DNA of 64,000 bases from JAUWKC01 sp035529895 (GTDB lineage: Bacteria > Planctomycetota > Phycisphaerae > Sedimentisphaerales > Anaerobacaceae): contig DATKVV010000024.1 of assembly GCA_035529895.1 (NCBI GenBank), forward strand, positions 1-64,000, given 5' to 3'. Below the pieces are notes generated by a model. The model saw only the letters and a program-made list of their open reading frames with translations. It was not told the DNA's origin and did no database searches. The position numbers and the translations under genes are program-made. Shown here piece after piece: positions 39,001 through 54,000 of this stretch. How positions within the stretch are numbered: position 1 is the stretch's first letter; the number at the start of each line of letters is the position of its first letter.

Positions 39001-42000
39001 CGGTTTCAAACGTTATTGTGGCCGCGCTGCTCGTAATCTCTGAGACCTGGACATTGAAAATCGTCGGACCGTGGCAATCAGCCAGTGCTGTGGAGTTGGA
39101 AACAGCGGGGGAGCCGGTGCCGTCGTCGGCGTCAAAATACGTGGCTGTGATAGTCTGACCATGAGCGACCTGCAGGATCCCATCTCCTGCATTTGCCGTG
39201 TCAGGTGAGGTTGAAATGATTCCTGTGAAGACACCACTTCGGTGGGGGTCTGCATAAAGGGTTACGGTTTCCGAATCAGAACCGCCGGTTGTTATCAGAA
39301 CGTCTTGCTCGCCGTAAGCTACCAGGCCGCTGTCGCGTAGTTCGAGTTTCAGCAGGTCATTGCAGGAATAGAAGTCGTTATCGAGACTGATAACGCCTGC
39401 GGGCCCGGGCGGGTGATGCTGTCCGCTGATAATGACCGAATAGTATTGTTGCTCATTCGCCAGGGTCCCCTTGTAACTTACCTGCACTGTATAGATACCG
39501 GGTGTATTGGGCGTGGCGATAAGAACCTGCTCGACATTGTCAAGGGTATTGTCGCCCGTTGTTGCCGGATTGGCCGGATTGGCCGGGTCGAGAACAAATG
39601 GATAGTAAACGGTAACCCCATAGGGTCCGATGATGGCAAGATCCAGGTCATTAATAAGCCGCGGGGACGAATTATCAAGCTCTTGGAGAGCATCGGCCGG
39701 GGGGTCCGTCCAGCACAGGGTTGCCCGGATCGGGGTATCACCATTCCAGGCAAAAGCATAGGTGTCGGTTAGGTTGGATGCACTCAGAGCGCCTTCAATA
39801 ATCTTGTTTGTTGATGGGTAGTGCTTGTGGTCTCTAATTTGGTCCGCGCCAGCTTTTGCGTTCATCAATCCCCAGCCAAAACTGTAATCCGGCCCCGCGT
39901 TACCAAGATCATCAGCAGTGTGAATTATCAAACCTTTTAACGTGCTGGCACGCATCGCGTTGCCGGGGAACATTCCACAGTAATATTGTGTGAGCAGAAT
40001 CGCCGAACCTGAGGCGTCCGGGGCGGACATACTCGTGCCCGATGAGCTGTCGTAGCTGGTATCGCTCTGGTTTGTTGAGGAATAAAGGTCGGTTCCGTTG
40101 GCCACGATGTCAGGTTTGATGCGTCCATCGTCCGTCGGTCCCCACCCGCTGAATGACGTCATCGTGGCGTTTGAAAGAGAACGCTGCCCCATGTAGACCG
40201 CGTCACCCACTGCGCCCACCGTCATAATGTTCTTCGCGTTGCCTTGGTGTGGAATCGTATCGAATCCCCCATTGTCCCACCCATCGTCATAGGGGTCCGT
40301 ACTGCTGTCGTAGCTTTTTGCTTGCCAGCTTGCTCCATCGTAGTAATAGAACGTCGTTCCTTCGGAGGGCGCATTGTCGCCCCGATCATTGCCTGCCGAC
40401 TTGAAGGGAAGATAGTATGGAGCCAAATAACAGATCGAATCCCACGTGACGGCTTGAGAACTGTACTGACCGAATCCGTCGGCTTCTCTATCGCCCCACG
40501 TGCCGAACCAATGGGGGCCGTAATTACCGGAATAATCACCGGTTAGCCAACCCGTGGCTATTCCGTACGAATGATTTGACAAATACATCTTGTCGGGCTC
40601 TTGTGGATAAGATGCTGCCCGGCTGGTCATCTCGGATGAGTCTGAGTTCCAATCGTATGAATCAATATGAACGTTGGGTGCCATTCCCAGCGCCAATGGC
40701 ACCAGACCCACTGCGCCAATCGTGCCGCCCACATGTGTCGAATGCCAGTCAGAATCAGCTCCATCCATAATGCTTACCCTACTACCGAACTCTTGGTGCG
40801 TGGAGAGCACGGCACCAGCGTCCCAAATCCCGGCCGTTAATCCACTCCCATCCAAGTTGTAAGGCTCTCTGTCGCGAATAAGGTTCGCGGCAGTAGAGAT
40901 CGCTGCATTAATATTGTTGGTTATGTTATAAACTGGCCGGCCCCTTTCTATGGCCATCAGTTCAAAACTGAGACCATCAGTTTCTCCCCGAACTCGCCAA
41001 CCGGCCTGCTCGGCCTTAGCCCAGGCTGCAGTCTTTAGTTCCCGACTTTGTCTCTTCTGCTCTGCAACCGCAAGCAAGCGAGCATCGGGACTGGTTAGCC
41101 TAATGTCACCCAAGGTATTGCTGCTAGCATTAACCGTCGTCGTACCACCAGCCAGTAGGAAAACGATACTTAATACGATTTTTCTTCTCATTTTTCTGGC
41201 CCCCTTGACAGGAGTCGCGGCACACCGGCCGATCTATCAAACTCCGTCCGTTCTTGAACGGTATCTGCAATCGTCTTGCGAAGTTTTATGATTACTTGGT
41301 TGGGAGCACGGTCGTTTGGCACGAACCGGTCCTGGGCAAAAGCCGGTGATGCGCAGACCAAAAGCACCGCCCCAATACTGAAAAACGCCACTTAATGTTT
41401 CATTTTACGGCCCTCCTGATAAGAATTGCGATCCCCAACCGCGTTATAAAGACACACTACCACACATCCGGCGAAAAATCAAGCTTATTTTTTTTTCTTG
41501 ATTATCTACTTTACCGGCAATTCGCACTTTGCGTAGTACGTCCTGCTAAGGAATCAGATGCGCGAGCTGGCAATTAGTAACGGTTTTTTTTGAGATTCGG
41601 CGAATTTTTGCAAAATTTCGCAAAATTGTCGGTATATTCGCGTAATCCCATCCCTGGTGTGCGTGAATCTGGGTCGACTTCCGGGGGCCCGGGCCCGCTG
41701 GGCTGACGCCAGCGCATCTGGCAATTTTTTGCGGAAAGTGCAGGTTTGGTATTGACCAGCCGGTGCAAATAGCGTAAGTTACTGAGCTTATATTTTTACG
41801 GTTCTTTGTAAGGAAGCTGCTAAATGCCGAAAATGAAGGGTCATAAGGGTTTGGCCAAGAGAATCAAACTTACCGCGACGGGCAAGCTCATGCGCCGCCG
41901 CTGCGGCGGAAGCCATCTTATGAGCGGCAAAAGCGCCAAACGTCGCAGGCGAATAGCGAGCACAGCGATTATGGCCGCTGAGACGTCCCGCGTGGTCAGA

Positions 42001-45000
42001 ATCCGACTCCCTAAATAGACGTGATAGTACGAATATTTTTGAGTCCCGCGTAAATCGGGGCGGGCTTGCTTCTCGGCTTGCTTCTTATTTTGCGATTTGC
42101 CGCAAATGGGAGCACCAAATCAGCTGCCGCCAGCGAGCCTGAAAAACAGGAAATTTGTTAAAGGAAGGCTGATATGCCAAGAGTTAGAAAAGGCGCGGCA
42201 AGGCGCCGGGCGCGAAAACGCGTCCTCAAAGCAGTCAAGGGGCATCGCGGGTCGGCAGGGCACCTCTATCGTCTGGCCAAAGAAGCGACGGTGCGGGCCG
42301 CTGTCAATGCTCGAATCGATCGCAAGCGCCGCAAGCGTGATTTTCGGGGTCTTTGGATTACGCGCCTCAGTGCAGCCTGTCGCCAGCGGGGTATAAGATA
42401 CAGCCAGTTCATCGACGGCTGCAAGAAGGCCAACATTCAACTGAACCGTAAGATGCTGAGCGAAATTGCCATAGCCGACCCGGCCGGGTTCGAGGCCGTC
42501 GTTGAGGCCGCCAGAGCCGCCCTTAAGTAACATAACCGGCAAATCGCTCTGCCAGCCCCAAATGGGAGTTTTAATGCTTGAGCAATTTGAGAAGATTGGC
42601 AAAAGCGCCCTTGAGCATTTGAGCAGGGTTAGTGACCTGGCGTCGCTGGAAGAGTTTCGCATAAAGTACCTCGCTCGAAAGGGGCAAATCACTCAGATGC
42701 TCAGCAGGATAAGCGGATTTCCGCCGGAGCAGAGGCCCCGGGCGGGCCAAGTTGCAAACAAGATTAAGAAAGAGGTCGGCGCAGCCTTTGAGCGACTGAA
42801 GGAATCTCTTTCGCGGTCGGAGCAGGAAAAGTCGCAGCAGTTTGTAGACGTTACTCTGCCGGGTATCCGTCCGAACATCGGCAAGCCTCATGTTATCACA
42901 CAGACTATAAACGAATTGCTGGAGATATTCGGCCGGATGGGCTTTGCTGTGGCCTACGGACCCGAAGTTGAGGACGAGTGGCACAACTTCGTCGCGCTGA
43001 ATATTCCCCCGGAGCATCCGGCCAGAGACCCGCTGGACAATTTCTATATCGACGAGAACCTGCTTTTGCGCAGCCAGACATCCACGATTCAAATCCGGGT
43101 TATGGAGCGCACGAGGCCGCCGATTCGCGTGGTCGCGCCCGGCAGGGTTTATCGGCCGGATACCGTCGATGCGACCCACATGTATATGTTCCATCAGCTC
43201 GAAGCCCTCGTTGTTGACGAAGGCGTTACTATGGTGGATATGAAAACCACGATTGACCAGTTTATCCGGGCCTTTCTGGGCCCTGGAACGAGGTGGCGGT
43301 TCCGACCGAGCTTCTTTCCCTTTACAGAGCCGAGCGCCGAAGTGGATTTGCTGCTGGCCGACAAGACCGGCAAAGAAAACTGGATAGAGATGGGCGGCTG
43401 TGGAATGGTTGACCCGAATGTCTTCGATGCCGTCGGAATAGACAGCGAGAAGTATACCGGCTGGGCTTTTGGATTCGGTATCGAACGGCTTGCGATGAGA
43501 AAGTACGGAATTGCGGATATTCGACTGTTTTTTGAAAACGATTTGCGTTTTCTGAGGCAGTTCTAAGTGCAGCTTCGGACTGATATGAATCGGGATTTCA
43601 TTTTGGAAAGGGGGCAGTTGTGGCGCTCAAAGGTGTTGTGCTTGCCGGAGGTACAGGCTCGCGTCTTAAGCCGTTGACTAAGGTTACAAACAAGCATTTG
43701 CTTCCCGTCGGTGAAAAACCGATGATTTATTACCCTGTTGAGAAACTGACGTCGGCGGGCATCAAGCAGATACTGGTTGTCACGGGCGTTGAACATATGG
43801 GCGACGTGGTCAGCCTCCTCGGTTCGGGCAGAGAATTTGGCTGCGAGTTCACGTACAAGGTCCAGGATGAAGCGGGTGGAATTGCCCAGGCGCTCGGTCT
43901 GGCGGAAAATTTTTCTGCCGGGCAGGCCCTGGCCGTAATTCTCGGCGACAACATCTTCCGGGCAAGTCTCAAAGGTTATGCGGAAAAATTCATCTCGCAG
44001 GAAGCCGGTGCAAGGGTGCTGCTCAGGGAGGTTACGGACCCCCAGCGTTTTGGGGTCGCCGAGGTTTCCGGCGGGAAGGTTATCAGCATCGAGGAGAAGC
44101 CGAAAAAGCCGAAATCGAATTATGTCGTGACGGGCATATATTTTTATGACTGTGGTGTCTTTGATATCATACGCACGCTCAAGCCGTCTGCTCGCGGCGA
44201 GCTTGAAATCACGGATGTCAACAACGCTTACATAGAAACGGGTCAACTGGAGTACGACATCCTCGATGGCTGGTGGACCGATGCCGGGACGTTTTCATCA
44301 CTTAATAGAGCTAATGAGCTGGTCATAAAGGAACCGCCCGAATGATGGAAAGAGCGGCAGGGTTAAGGACAATTGTTTCGGATGGAGCGTTGAGTGTCCG
44401 CAGTTGGATGGGGCTGACTGACAAGGCGGCCGTGCATGGAGTCGGTGATGTCGCGGGCGAGTTTCGCACGAAGCCTCACGACAGTGACATCTGCTGCGAC
44501 CGGGCTTGCGAGAATGGCTGACGAGAAGGTCATTATTTTGGGCGGCAGGGGGATGCTCGGCTCCGATTTGGCTGGAGCATGTCAACTGTCTTTTGATACA
44601 AAAATACTTGACCTGCCCGATTTCGATATCACTAACTATCAGCAGCTCCGGCAGGTCATCGCAGATGCCTCAATCGTTGTCAATTGCGCGGCCTATACCG
44701 ATGTTGATGGCGCCGAAAGCCAGGCGGAACTGGCATACAGGGTCAATGCCGAAGCGGTAGGGTGGCTGGGCGCTCTTGCAAAAGAGGCCGGCGTATGGGT
44801 TTTGCATATAAGCACGGATTTTGTTTTTGACGGGCGGTCGGAGAGACCTTATGTCGAGACCGACGCGCCAAACCCGATAAATACCTACGGCAAAAGCAAA
44901 CTGGCCGGCGAGCGGCTTTTGGTTGAAACAGGCTGCCGTCATTGTATAATTCGTGTCGAATGGACTTATGGTTTGCACGGGAGGAATTTTGTGATCAAGC

Positions 45001-48000
45001 TGGCAGGGCGTGCGAAAGAGAACAAAATCTTAAAGGTTGTGGACGACCAGGTAGGCTCGCCGACAGCCACAACCGAGGCGGCCGGGACGATCTGTGAATT
45101 GCTGGCGAGCAGGCCCGAAGGCGTGTTTCATTTTGCAAGCGACGGCTATGTCAGCCGGTATGAAATGGCGAAGTTCATAGCTGAGAAGCTCTCGATGGAT
45201 GTTGACGTGGCGCCGTGCAAGAGCAGCGATTATGTAACTGCGGCTGCCAGGCCGTTAAACAGCCGTTTCGACTGTGGTAAAATCAAGGCCTTGCTCGGCA
45301 AGCCCGTAGAGCCGTGGCAAGGCCCGCTGGAGCGTTTTTTGAGGCAATTATGAGCAGGCTTCTCGTTACGGGCGGTGCGGGTTTCATAGGAAGCAATTTC
45401 GTTCGAATGGTGCTTACGGAGCATCCTGATTGTTTTGTGGTCAATCTCGACAAACTCACCTATGCCGGCAATCTCGAGAACCTGGCCGGCTTCGAAAATC
45501 ACTCAAGCCACAGATTCATCAAAGGCGACATCTGCGACGGTGCGCTGATAGAAAAAATCATCGACGAGCACCGAATAGATGTCATTGTTAATTTTGCCGC
45601 CGAGACCCACGTGGACCGTTCGATTACAGGCCCCAAGGTCTTTATCGAAACCAATGTCACGGGTACACTAACTCTGCTGCAGGCGGCGCGTGACAAAAAA
45701 CTGGAGCGGTTCATCCAGATTTCGACAGACGAAGTGTATGGTGCGCTCGGCCCCGAGGGCAAATTCACCGAGCAGACTCCGCTGAGCCCGAATTCTCCGT
45801 ATTCGGCGAGCAAGGCGGCGGCGGACCACCTTGTCAAGGCCTTCGGGCATACCTGGGGCGTCAGATACAACATCACCAGGTGCTCCAACAACTACGGCCC
45901 TTACCAGTTCCCCGAGAAGCTGATTCCGCTGATGATTAATAATGCTCTGAACGACAAAGAGCTGCCGATTTACGGCGACGGCCTGTACGTGCGCGATTGG
46001 CTGTACGTGTACGACCACTGCACCGCTGTGTGGCAGGTCCTGACCGAAGCGCCACCACGTGAAATCTACAATATAGGCGGATGTAACGAGAAAGCAAACC
46101 TTGAAGTTGTCGAGTTAGTCCTCAATCGGCTGGGCAAACCAAGGTCGCTTATCAGGCACGTAACCGACAGGCCCGGGCACGACAGACGTTACGCTATTGA
46201 CGCAGGCAAGATAATCAGCCGGCTGAATTGGCGCCCATCGGTCAGTTTTGAGCAGGGCATAAACAAGACCATCGACTGGTACCTGCAGAACAAACAGTGG
46301 CTTGCCAACGTCGTCTCGGGCGACTATCAGAAGTACTATGAATCAATGTATGGAAACAGATAGGGTCCTGTTGAATTGCACCCGGCGTTGGTTGCCTAAT
46401 GCTGCTATCGGCTCACCGGTCGAGGGCGGCGTCGTTCATCAATTCTCTTGCCAGATCCGAGTCGAAAAGGCGCCGCAGTTTTCGCTCGGCTTTTCTCTGG
46501 GCCCGCGGGTGGTTTAGATGTCTCTGTTTGGGTCGCAGGCCCGCCGTGGCATGCGCAAGGTGGACCATATACTGCATCATCTCAGCGGTGTCAACCACTT
46601 CGGCTCTATAGCCTTTTTCTTTGAGTTGATAATACATCTGTTCTCCGGCGGTGTAACCAGGCCACCGGTCCTCAGCGTTGAAGTGCAGTCCGAATTGCCG
46701 GATTGGCTCGGCTCGGTAGATTGCGCAGTAGTCGCGCGGACACAACTCGCGTTTTAGTTGTCTTGCACCGGCGTCGCCCAGAAAGGTCCGGCGAAACCAT
46801 AGCCTGGCCTTCTTCGTGTCGGTAATCTTCTTTGTGAACTCGTACAGGGGATGTCGCAATTCGAGTTTCCAGGCCCCTGCTGCCGCGCACCGCGGGTCAG
46901 CATCGAGCGGCACCACCAAGCGCTCCAGCCAGTCCGGACGTTTAACGATAGTGTCGGTGTGCATAATAATGAAGTACTCGCCGCGGCTGTTCTCAAAGCC
47001 TACGTCGAGCGCCGTAACAAATGCTTTCACCCAGAAGTCCGGTGTTTGTTTGCCGCGTTCGATAAGCCTTATCCAGGAAAGGCTCCGCAGGTAGTCTAAT
47101 GATTCATCCTCGGAGCCATTGTCCACTACAATGACCTCGATTGGAATTCTTGGCGTGTATTTTCGAATTGCGCGAAGACAGAGCGTGGCTAACTCCAGAA
47201 CTTGCCAATGCGGGATGCAAATGCTTACGCGCGGTGTTTCCTTTTCCGTCATCATATTGCCCTCAACAACAATCTACGTCCTTACCGGCGGAACCGCAGT
47301 ATAGGTTTGTACCTGGCCCACGTCAATCTTAATCGGTACAACAATGGGAATTTATTGACTGCGCTGTCAGGCATTGTATAATTCAAATGGAATGACGGTT
47401 GTGGATGTCGAAGGCTACAATGTTGGAGTCTTGCTGAGGCGCTTAAGACGTCTCCTAACCGTCTGTTCGATAGAACGGCCGTCTTTCATACACTTTAAAA
47501 GTGGGCGTCGGCTCGCGCGGCGCTATCGGCAAGGATGAAAGGGGCCCGAGGTGAATTATGAGAAGAGTTTTGGTAACCGGCGGAGCGGGGTTTCTTGGCT
47601 CACATCTTTGCGAAAGACTGCTGAACATGGGGCATGATGTGCTTTGTGTGGACAACTACTTCACCGGCAGGAAGAGCAACATAGTCCATCTTTTTGGTAC
47701 TCCTTGTTTTGAAGCTATGCGACATGACGTTACCTTTCCCCTTTATGTCGAGGTGGATGAGATATACAACCTGGCCTGCCCGGCCTCGCCGGTGCACTAT
47801 CAGTTCGACCCCGTGCAAACGACAAAGACCAGCGTGCACGGGGCTATCAATATGTTGGGCCTGGCCAAAAGGGTAAAGGCGAAGATATTTCAGGCCTCAA
47901 CAAGCGAGGTTTACGGGGATCCCAAGGTTCATCCGCAGCCCGAAAGCTATTGGGGGCATGTAAATTGCATCGGCTCGCGTTCATGTTACGATGAAGGGAA

Positions 48001-51000
48001 ACGTTGTGCCGAAACGCTGTTTTTTGATTATTATCGGCAGCACCGCCTAAAAATAAAGGTGGCTCGTATTTTTAACACGTACGGTCCTCGAATGCATCCT
48101 TCCGACGGTCGGGTTGTGTCGAATTTCATAATTCAGGCGCTTCGGAATGAGCCGATTACTATCTACGGGACCGGCAAACAGACGCGTTCGTTTTGCTACG
48201 TTGACGACATGATTGGAGCCGTAATTCGGTTTATGGATTCGCCGGATGATTTTACCGGTCCGGTAAATCTCGGCAACCCGGTCGAGATAAGTATTTCGGA
48301 GCTGGCTGAGACAATCATTACTCTGACGGGCTCACGTTCAAAACTCGACTATAAGCCTTTACCCTCCGATGACCCTGTCCAGCGTTGCCCGGATATCACA
48401 CTGGCCAGGACTCAGCTCAACTGGCAGCCCGTGGTGTCCCTGGAGGAAGGCCTAAGAAATACCATCGAGTACTTCGAACAGCTTCTGCGGAAAGGGCAAG
48501 TGTACGAGCGAATACGAACTATCGAGCCCAAGAAGGCGGTATCGCGATCTGTACGGCACAGCGAGGGTAATCTGGGTTTGGGTCCGGGATGACGAGCCGC
48601 CGTGGTGTACATTTTGTCCAGGTTGCAGTGGCGGCAAGACGCCGAGCAGTCAGGGGGACGCTTAGAAGGCACAATGCACTGGTTGATAGATGGCGCCGTG
48701 TGAGCCGGCTCGGAGCATGCTTATGGATGATTATTTGCATCAGTGAGACATGAAAATAATAAGTAACATCGTATTTACCAGAAATCGCCCCCTGCAACTG
48801 GAGGCATATCTACAGAGTTTGTACCGATACTTTCCTGCTGAGTTTATTCAGACGTACATATTGCAGAAGGTCGAGCTGTTCGACAAGCAATACGAGCAGG
48901 TCTTCGGGAAATACGCAAGTTGCGTAGTGATAAAAGAGAACGACTTTTTCAGTGATTTTCTGCGACTGCTGGGGCAGGTCAGCACAGAGTATATTTTGTT
49001 CGGTGTGGATGATGTGGTTTATTTTGATTCGGTGGACATTGACCTGGTTGAAGAATGTTTTGCGGGATTCGGGCGAGACATCTTCGGCTTCTCGCTCAGG
49101 TTGGGCCCGGAAAGAATAAAAGCCGGCGGCGATGTCGTTAATCAGTTAGTTGTGGGGGGGCAGACCGTCTACAGCATTGACTGGATGCGAGGCCGTACAC
49201 CGGCCGCGCGGTATCCTTTTGAACTATGTGCGACTATTTATCCCACCGCATTGGTAAAACGAATAATAGAGAGCGTGCCCAACGGTAATCCGGTCGTAAG
49301 AAAACTGTTCTCGCCGGCCTCCGGTTTGATTGGGCTGTTGGGGGGGATAATATCCACTCGTCGTATCCTGAAGTCGTTCGGCTATTTCTTCAGTCCCAAC
49401 ACGCTTGAATCGTGGAACTGCCGCTGGTGCCAGAACCACAGCGACCGACTGCCGGCTTTTCTTTATTTTCAAAAGCAATGCGCCGCGGCAATACAGGTAA
49501 ATATGGTCAATACCTCGACGTATAATACATGGGACGACTGTGCTGAATACACCGTCGAAACTTTGGCCGAAAAGTATAAACAAGGTTACAGACTGGATAT
49601 CGATTTCGTTTCTGCATGTAAACCAGCCCAGACCCACTGCGGCAGGGAGAGTTTTAGACTTGTAAAGACCTAAGACAGTTAAAGACCGCAGCTCCTGAGA
49701 TTGCCGAGGAGGCTTGTTCGAATGCCGGTATTGAGTGAAGACTGGAAAATGAGGCCAAGGTATAACTGGTATTCCAGGCTTATAAGAAAATACTACAAAA
49801 TCAGCGTCGGTCTCACAAAGCCACGGCATCCTATTCCGGATAAAGATATAGCAGGAAAAGCCGAGAGAGAAAAAAGACTGGTAATTCAGATACCTTTCGG
49901 CGGCTTGGGAGACCACTTGGCCTATTCTTCCCTGCCTGAATTGTTGTGGAAACAAAAAGGCATAAGAACCTTTGTTTCGAACAAGTCAATCTTTCGCAGC
50001 AGAGCAATTCGTGAGTTTGTATGGGAGATTAATCCTTACATCCAATTTACGAATGAGAGGGGATGGTTCATCCATAATCCGTTGGAAGAAGGCATTGTCA
50101 TTGATGACTATGTGCAGAAATTGTTTCGTTTAAAGGGTAACGGGCTTCCCAAAACCTATTACCAGCCTCAAAAGGTAGAACAGATAGACGGAAAGAACGT
50201 TGTTGACGCCTCTTTTGGCCCTACAGGAAGAGCCAACGGCTACTATGAAGCTGAGTTTCACGAGAGGTTTGTTGCATTTCTCAAAGACAACGTGCGCGAC
50301 TTCGTCCTGCTAACACATGGAGATTCGCCTGTTAGAAACGAACTTGAGGGGAAGATAATCGGTGTTTTTGAGCCGGCTTTTTACAACGTCGGCAAGATTG
50401 AGGAGCTTGCAGACGTGTTGTTTTCCGCCGAGAATAGATATTTGCTGCATTCCGGGGCGGCTTCTCTGTCTGCAGCATTGGGCCTGCAAAGCAATATCTT
50501 GAACTATGTTAAGCCGTCAAGCTACAATGCATATCGGTATAGAGTAAATAACTATATCGACCTGAAAGCAACAGAGTGAGCGTGTAAAGATGACACGGGA
50601 AACGAAAAAGGCCAACAAAAGGAGAAAACATTCTTATCTTTTCAGAGAGAGGGTATTTGTCGGCAAAGGTATCGATATCGGCTGCGGCAGAGATATTCTG
50701 AACAAAAGGGTGTTTAGGAAAATTACCTCTGTAGAACCTTTTGACTTTGTCGACGGGGACGCGCAGTACATAAACTGCTGTAGACCGGAGGCAAGTTACG
50801 ATTTTGTTTATAGCTCCAACTGTCTGGAACATATGAATGACCCGGCAGTCGCGTTAAAGAACTGGTTTGCGCTTGTAAAAGAGGGGGGCTATTTGGTCAT
50901 TACAGTGCCAGATGAGGATTTATATGAGCAGGGCAGCTTTCCATCGAGATTCAATCCCGACCACAAGTGGACCTTTACAATTCAAAAGAAAGAATCCTGG

Positions 51001-54000
51001 TGTGATAAATCGGTCAATATAACCGACTTGTTAAATGAATTGGAGGGTTCTAAAATAGTCAGGATTGAATTGGTCGACACGAACTACGATTACTCCAGAA
51101 AAAATGAGGATCAGACGAGAGGCAAAGCCGAGGCCTTCATTGAAGTGGTTGTCCAAAAGACCAAGGACAGCCGGTATTGGTGAAAATCATAAGGAAAAGG
51201 TAACGCCAGCGAAATCGTGATTGCTATCTATGCTAAATGATTCTGACCCATACATTCGGTTTCTCCTGTCGCGTAAGAACCGACTTGTTTATTGTAGTCT
51301 GTATCCCGGCAATGGTGGCGACCTATTGATTCGAAAAGGTACACTTAAACTGCTGTCCGATTTGGGTATTCATACCACGGCTGAGCCTTGTGAAGCGGAC
51401 GTTATTCTATATCCGGGTGGATGTCCGACGATGTATCCGCAGGTTATGGCTTGCATCAGTGAATCCCTGCATACTTTTTTTGGAGCCGAACTTGTTGTGG
51501 GCCCCGCCACGTTCCGGTTGGGATATACCGACTGGGTTGGCACATTCAACCGTTCTGCCAGCCCGGGTGTGGCGCTGTTTGCCCGTGATCCTGATAGTTT
51601 TATGAATCTCAGAAAAGCTCGGCTCAGGAAGAGCATTAAGATAGGGCTGTCTCACGACCCCGCTTTATACCTTCGCGACTCGGAATGGCTTGATGCTCAA
51701 AAATCTGCGGTTGCGAATGAATATGTCCTGGCCGCTTTCAGACGTGACCACGAGATGAATACCGGTATACCGGGCGAGTGGGTAAAGGCTCTTCGAGCGG
51801 TGCTTCCCAAAGGAACTTTTAAGAAATTAACCCATTGGTTCAAAAAGCGCGCCCGCCGAAGGAAAGTCGACATCGCTCGCAAACTCGCCGATTCAAAGCT
51901 GCCGTTGAATGAAGTAGACGTTTCCCACCTCGACTTTGACAGCTTTGTCGAGACGGTACGTTGCTCCAAGGAGGTCCACACGGACCGTCTGCATACAATG
52001 CTCCTTGCCGCGATGTTGGATAAGCCGGTCTTCGCATACCGGACCTCCTATGGAAAACTGGAGGGTGTTTACGAACAGAGTCTAAAAGGCTGGACAAAGG
52101 TTACCTTTGTCTCGCGTCTATGATTCGGTGAGGGTCTTTCACCTCAGGTGATTTCCAAACTGTAAGTGTTATGATTATAGTTGACAATATTGAGCGCAGG
52201 ATAACAGATTTGGGAGCAGAACTGTGCGCAACCGTACACAGTGACGACCATCGCCTTGAGAACTTTCCGGTGTGGTTTCGCTACCCTGCGCACTATCACG
52301 ATAAAATCTCCACCGCAGCCAACGCGTTTGTTGCCGCCATGATACTTCCGGCGATGTGTCTTGGCCGGACCCTGCGGGTCGAGGGCGCGGTATCGAGAAA
52401 GATGCGCGAGGGAGCGCAGAAGTTTATGGAAATCATGACCAAATGGTGGCCCGCGTATAAGCCGGTGGAAATCGAGTCCGCCGGATACAGCGAGAGTAAC
52501 CAAAGCGGACAGCGTGTCGGTATGTTTTTCTCCGGCGGCGTTGACTCATTCTATACCTTGCTGAAAAATGAAAACTCAGAATTGCCGTTGTCAGATAAGA
52601 TATCGCATCTGATTTTTGTGCATGGTTTCGACATCAGGTTGGACGACTCGAATTTGTTTGACATGGCTTTGGCGGGTGTGCAGGCAACCGCGCGAGAGTA
52701 CAAAAAGGAGGTCGTGCCGGTTGCTACCAATCTCCGGCAATTCAGCGACGATATCATTGATTGGCGCACGTATCATGGTACGGCTATGATAAGTGTAGCG
52801 CTTGGCATTGATACCCTCTTGCGAAGAATCTACATAGCGGCTGATCATACCTACGAAAACCTGTTTCCAAGGGGCTCTCATCCTCTTACGGATCCCCTTT
52901 GGGCGACCGAATCTATGGATATTGTTCACGACGGATGTGAAGCCGGCCGTGTGGAGAAGATTCTGTGGCAGGTCGGGAAGTCGCAGGTTGCGCTCGATAA
53001 CATTCGTGTGTGCTGGGAAAATCGCCTCGGACGATATAATTGCGGCATTTGTGAGAAATGCGTGCGGACGATGTTAAATCTTGAAGCTGCCGGTGTGCTT
53101 GAACGCTGCCTGGCATTCAGAGGCAAGTTGCGCTATTCTGATGTGCGAAATTTACGTGTAGATGATATTCACACGCGGGCTTTTGCCGAGGAAAACTACA
53201 GGACGCTTGTCGCCGCAGGGGCGGACCCGCGCCTGATAAAGGCTCTAAGAACAGCCCTTAGTCCGTGGTCGCCCTATCGACGGCGGAAATTGTTTCACAA
53301 GTTGGAAAAACGCCTCAAATCGGCGCTTAAAATCAGAAGGAGAAAGGTGTAAGTAAGGGGAAGAAAGCGGCTGATTCCTCGGAGCTTTGGAACGTAGCCG
53401 GCTGAACCGGGGGCCTTTTGGATATGTTGAGCCCTCCAGGGGAGTTGGAAATGCCAAAAGTTAGTGTGATTATACCGACCTATAACCGAAGCAGATTGTT
53501 AAGAGGGGCGCTCGCAAGCGTTTTGAATCAAAGTATTGCGGATTTTGAGGTTCTTGTGGTTGATGATGGTTCGGACGATGATACCGCTTCCGTAATTCAG
53601 CGAATCTCTGACAAGAGAGTGCGGTATTTTCGTAAGGACAATGGCGGCCTTTCCAGTGCACGCAATTTCGGACTCACTAATTGCACCGGGGAATATGTTG
53701 CCCTTTTGGACGATGATGATTTGTTCCCGCCGGACTATTTGAAAACGATGGTGGAACAACTGGATCAAAAACCGGAATATGGAATGGCTTATTCATTATT
53801 CCGGGACACATATCCGGACGGTAAACAGGCAGATGGATTCCTCAGGGACCGTTATATGTCGGGATGGTTGACTAAAGACTTTTTCGGCAGAATGCCGACC
53901 ATTTTGCCGTCCGCCACCCTATACCGAACGGCTGTTCTTGCAGGTTTTTTCTTCGACGAGTTCTTGAAAGACACGGAGGACCTTGATTTCCTGGTGCGAC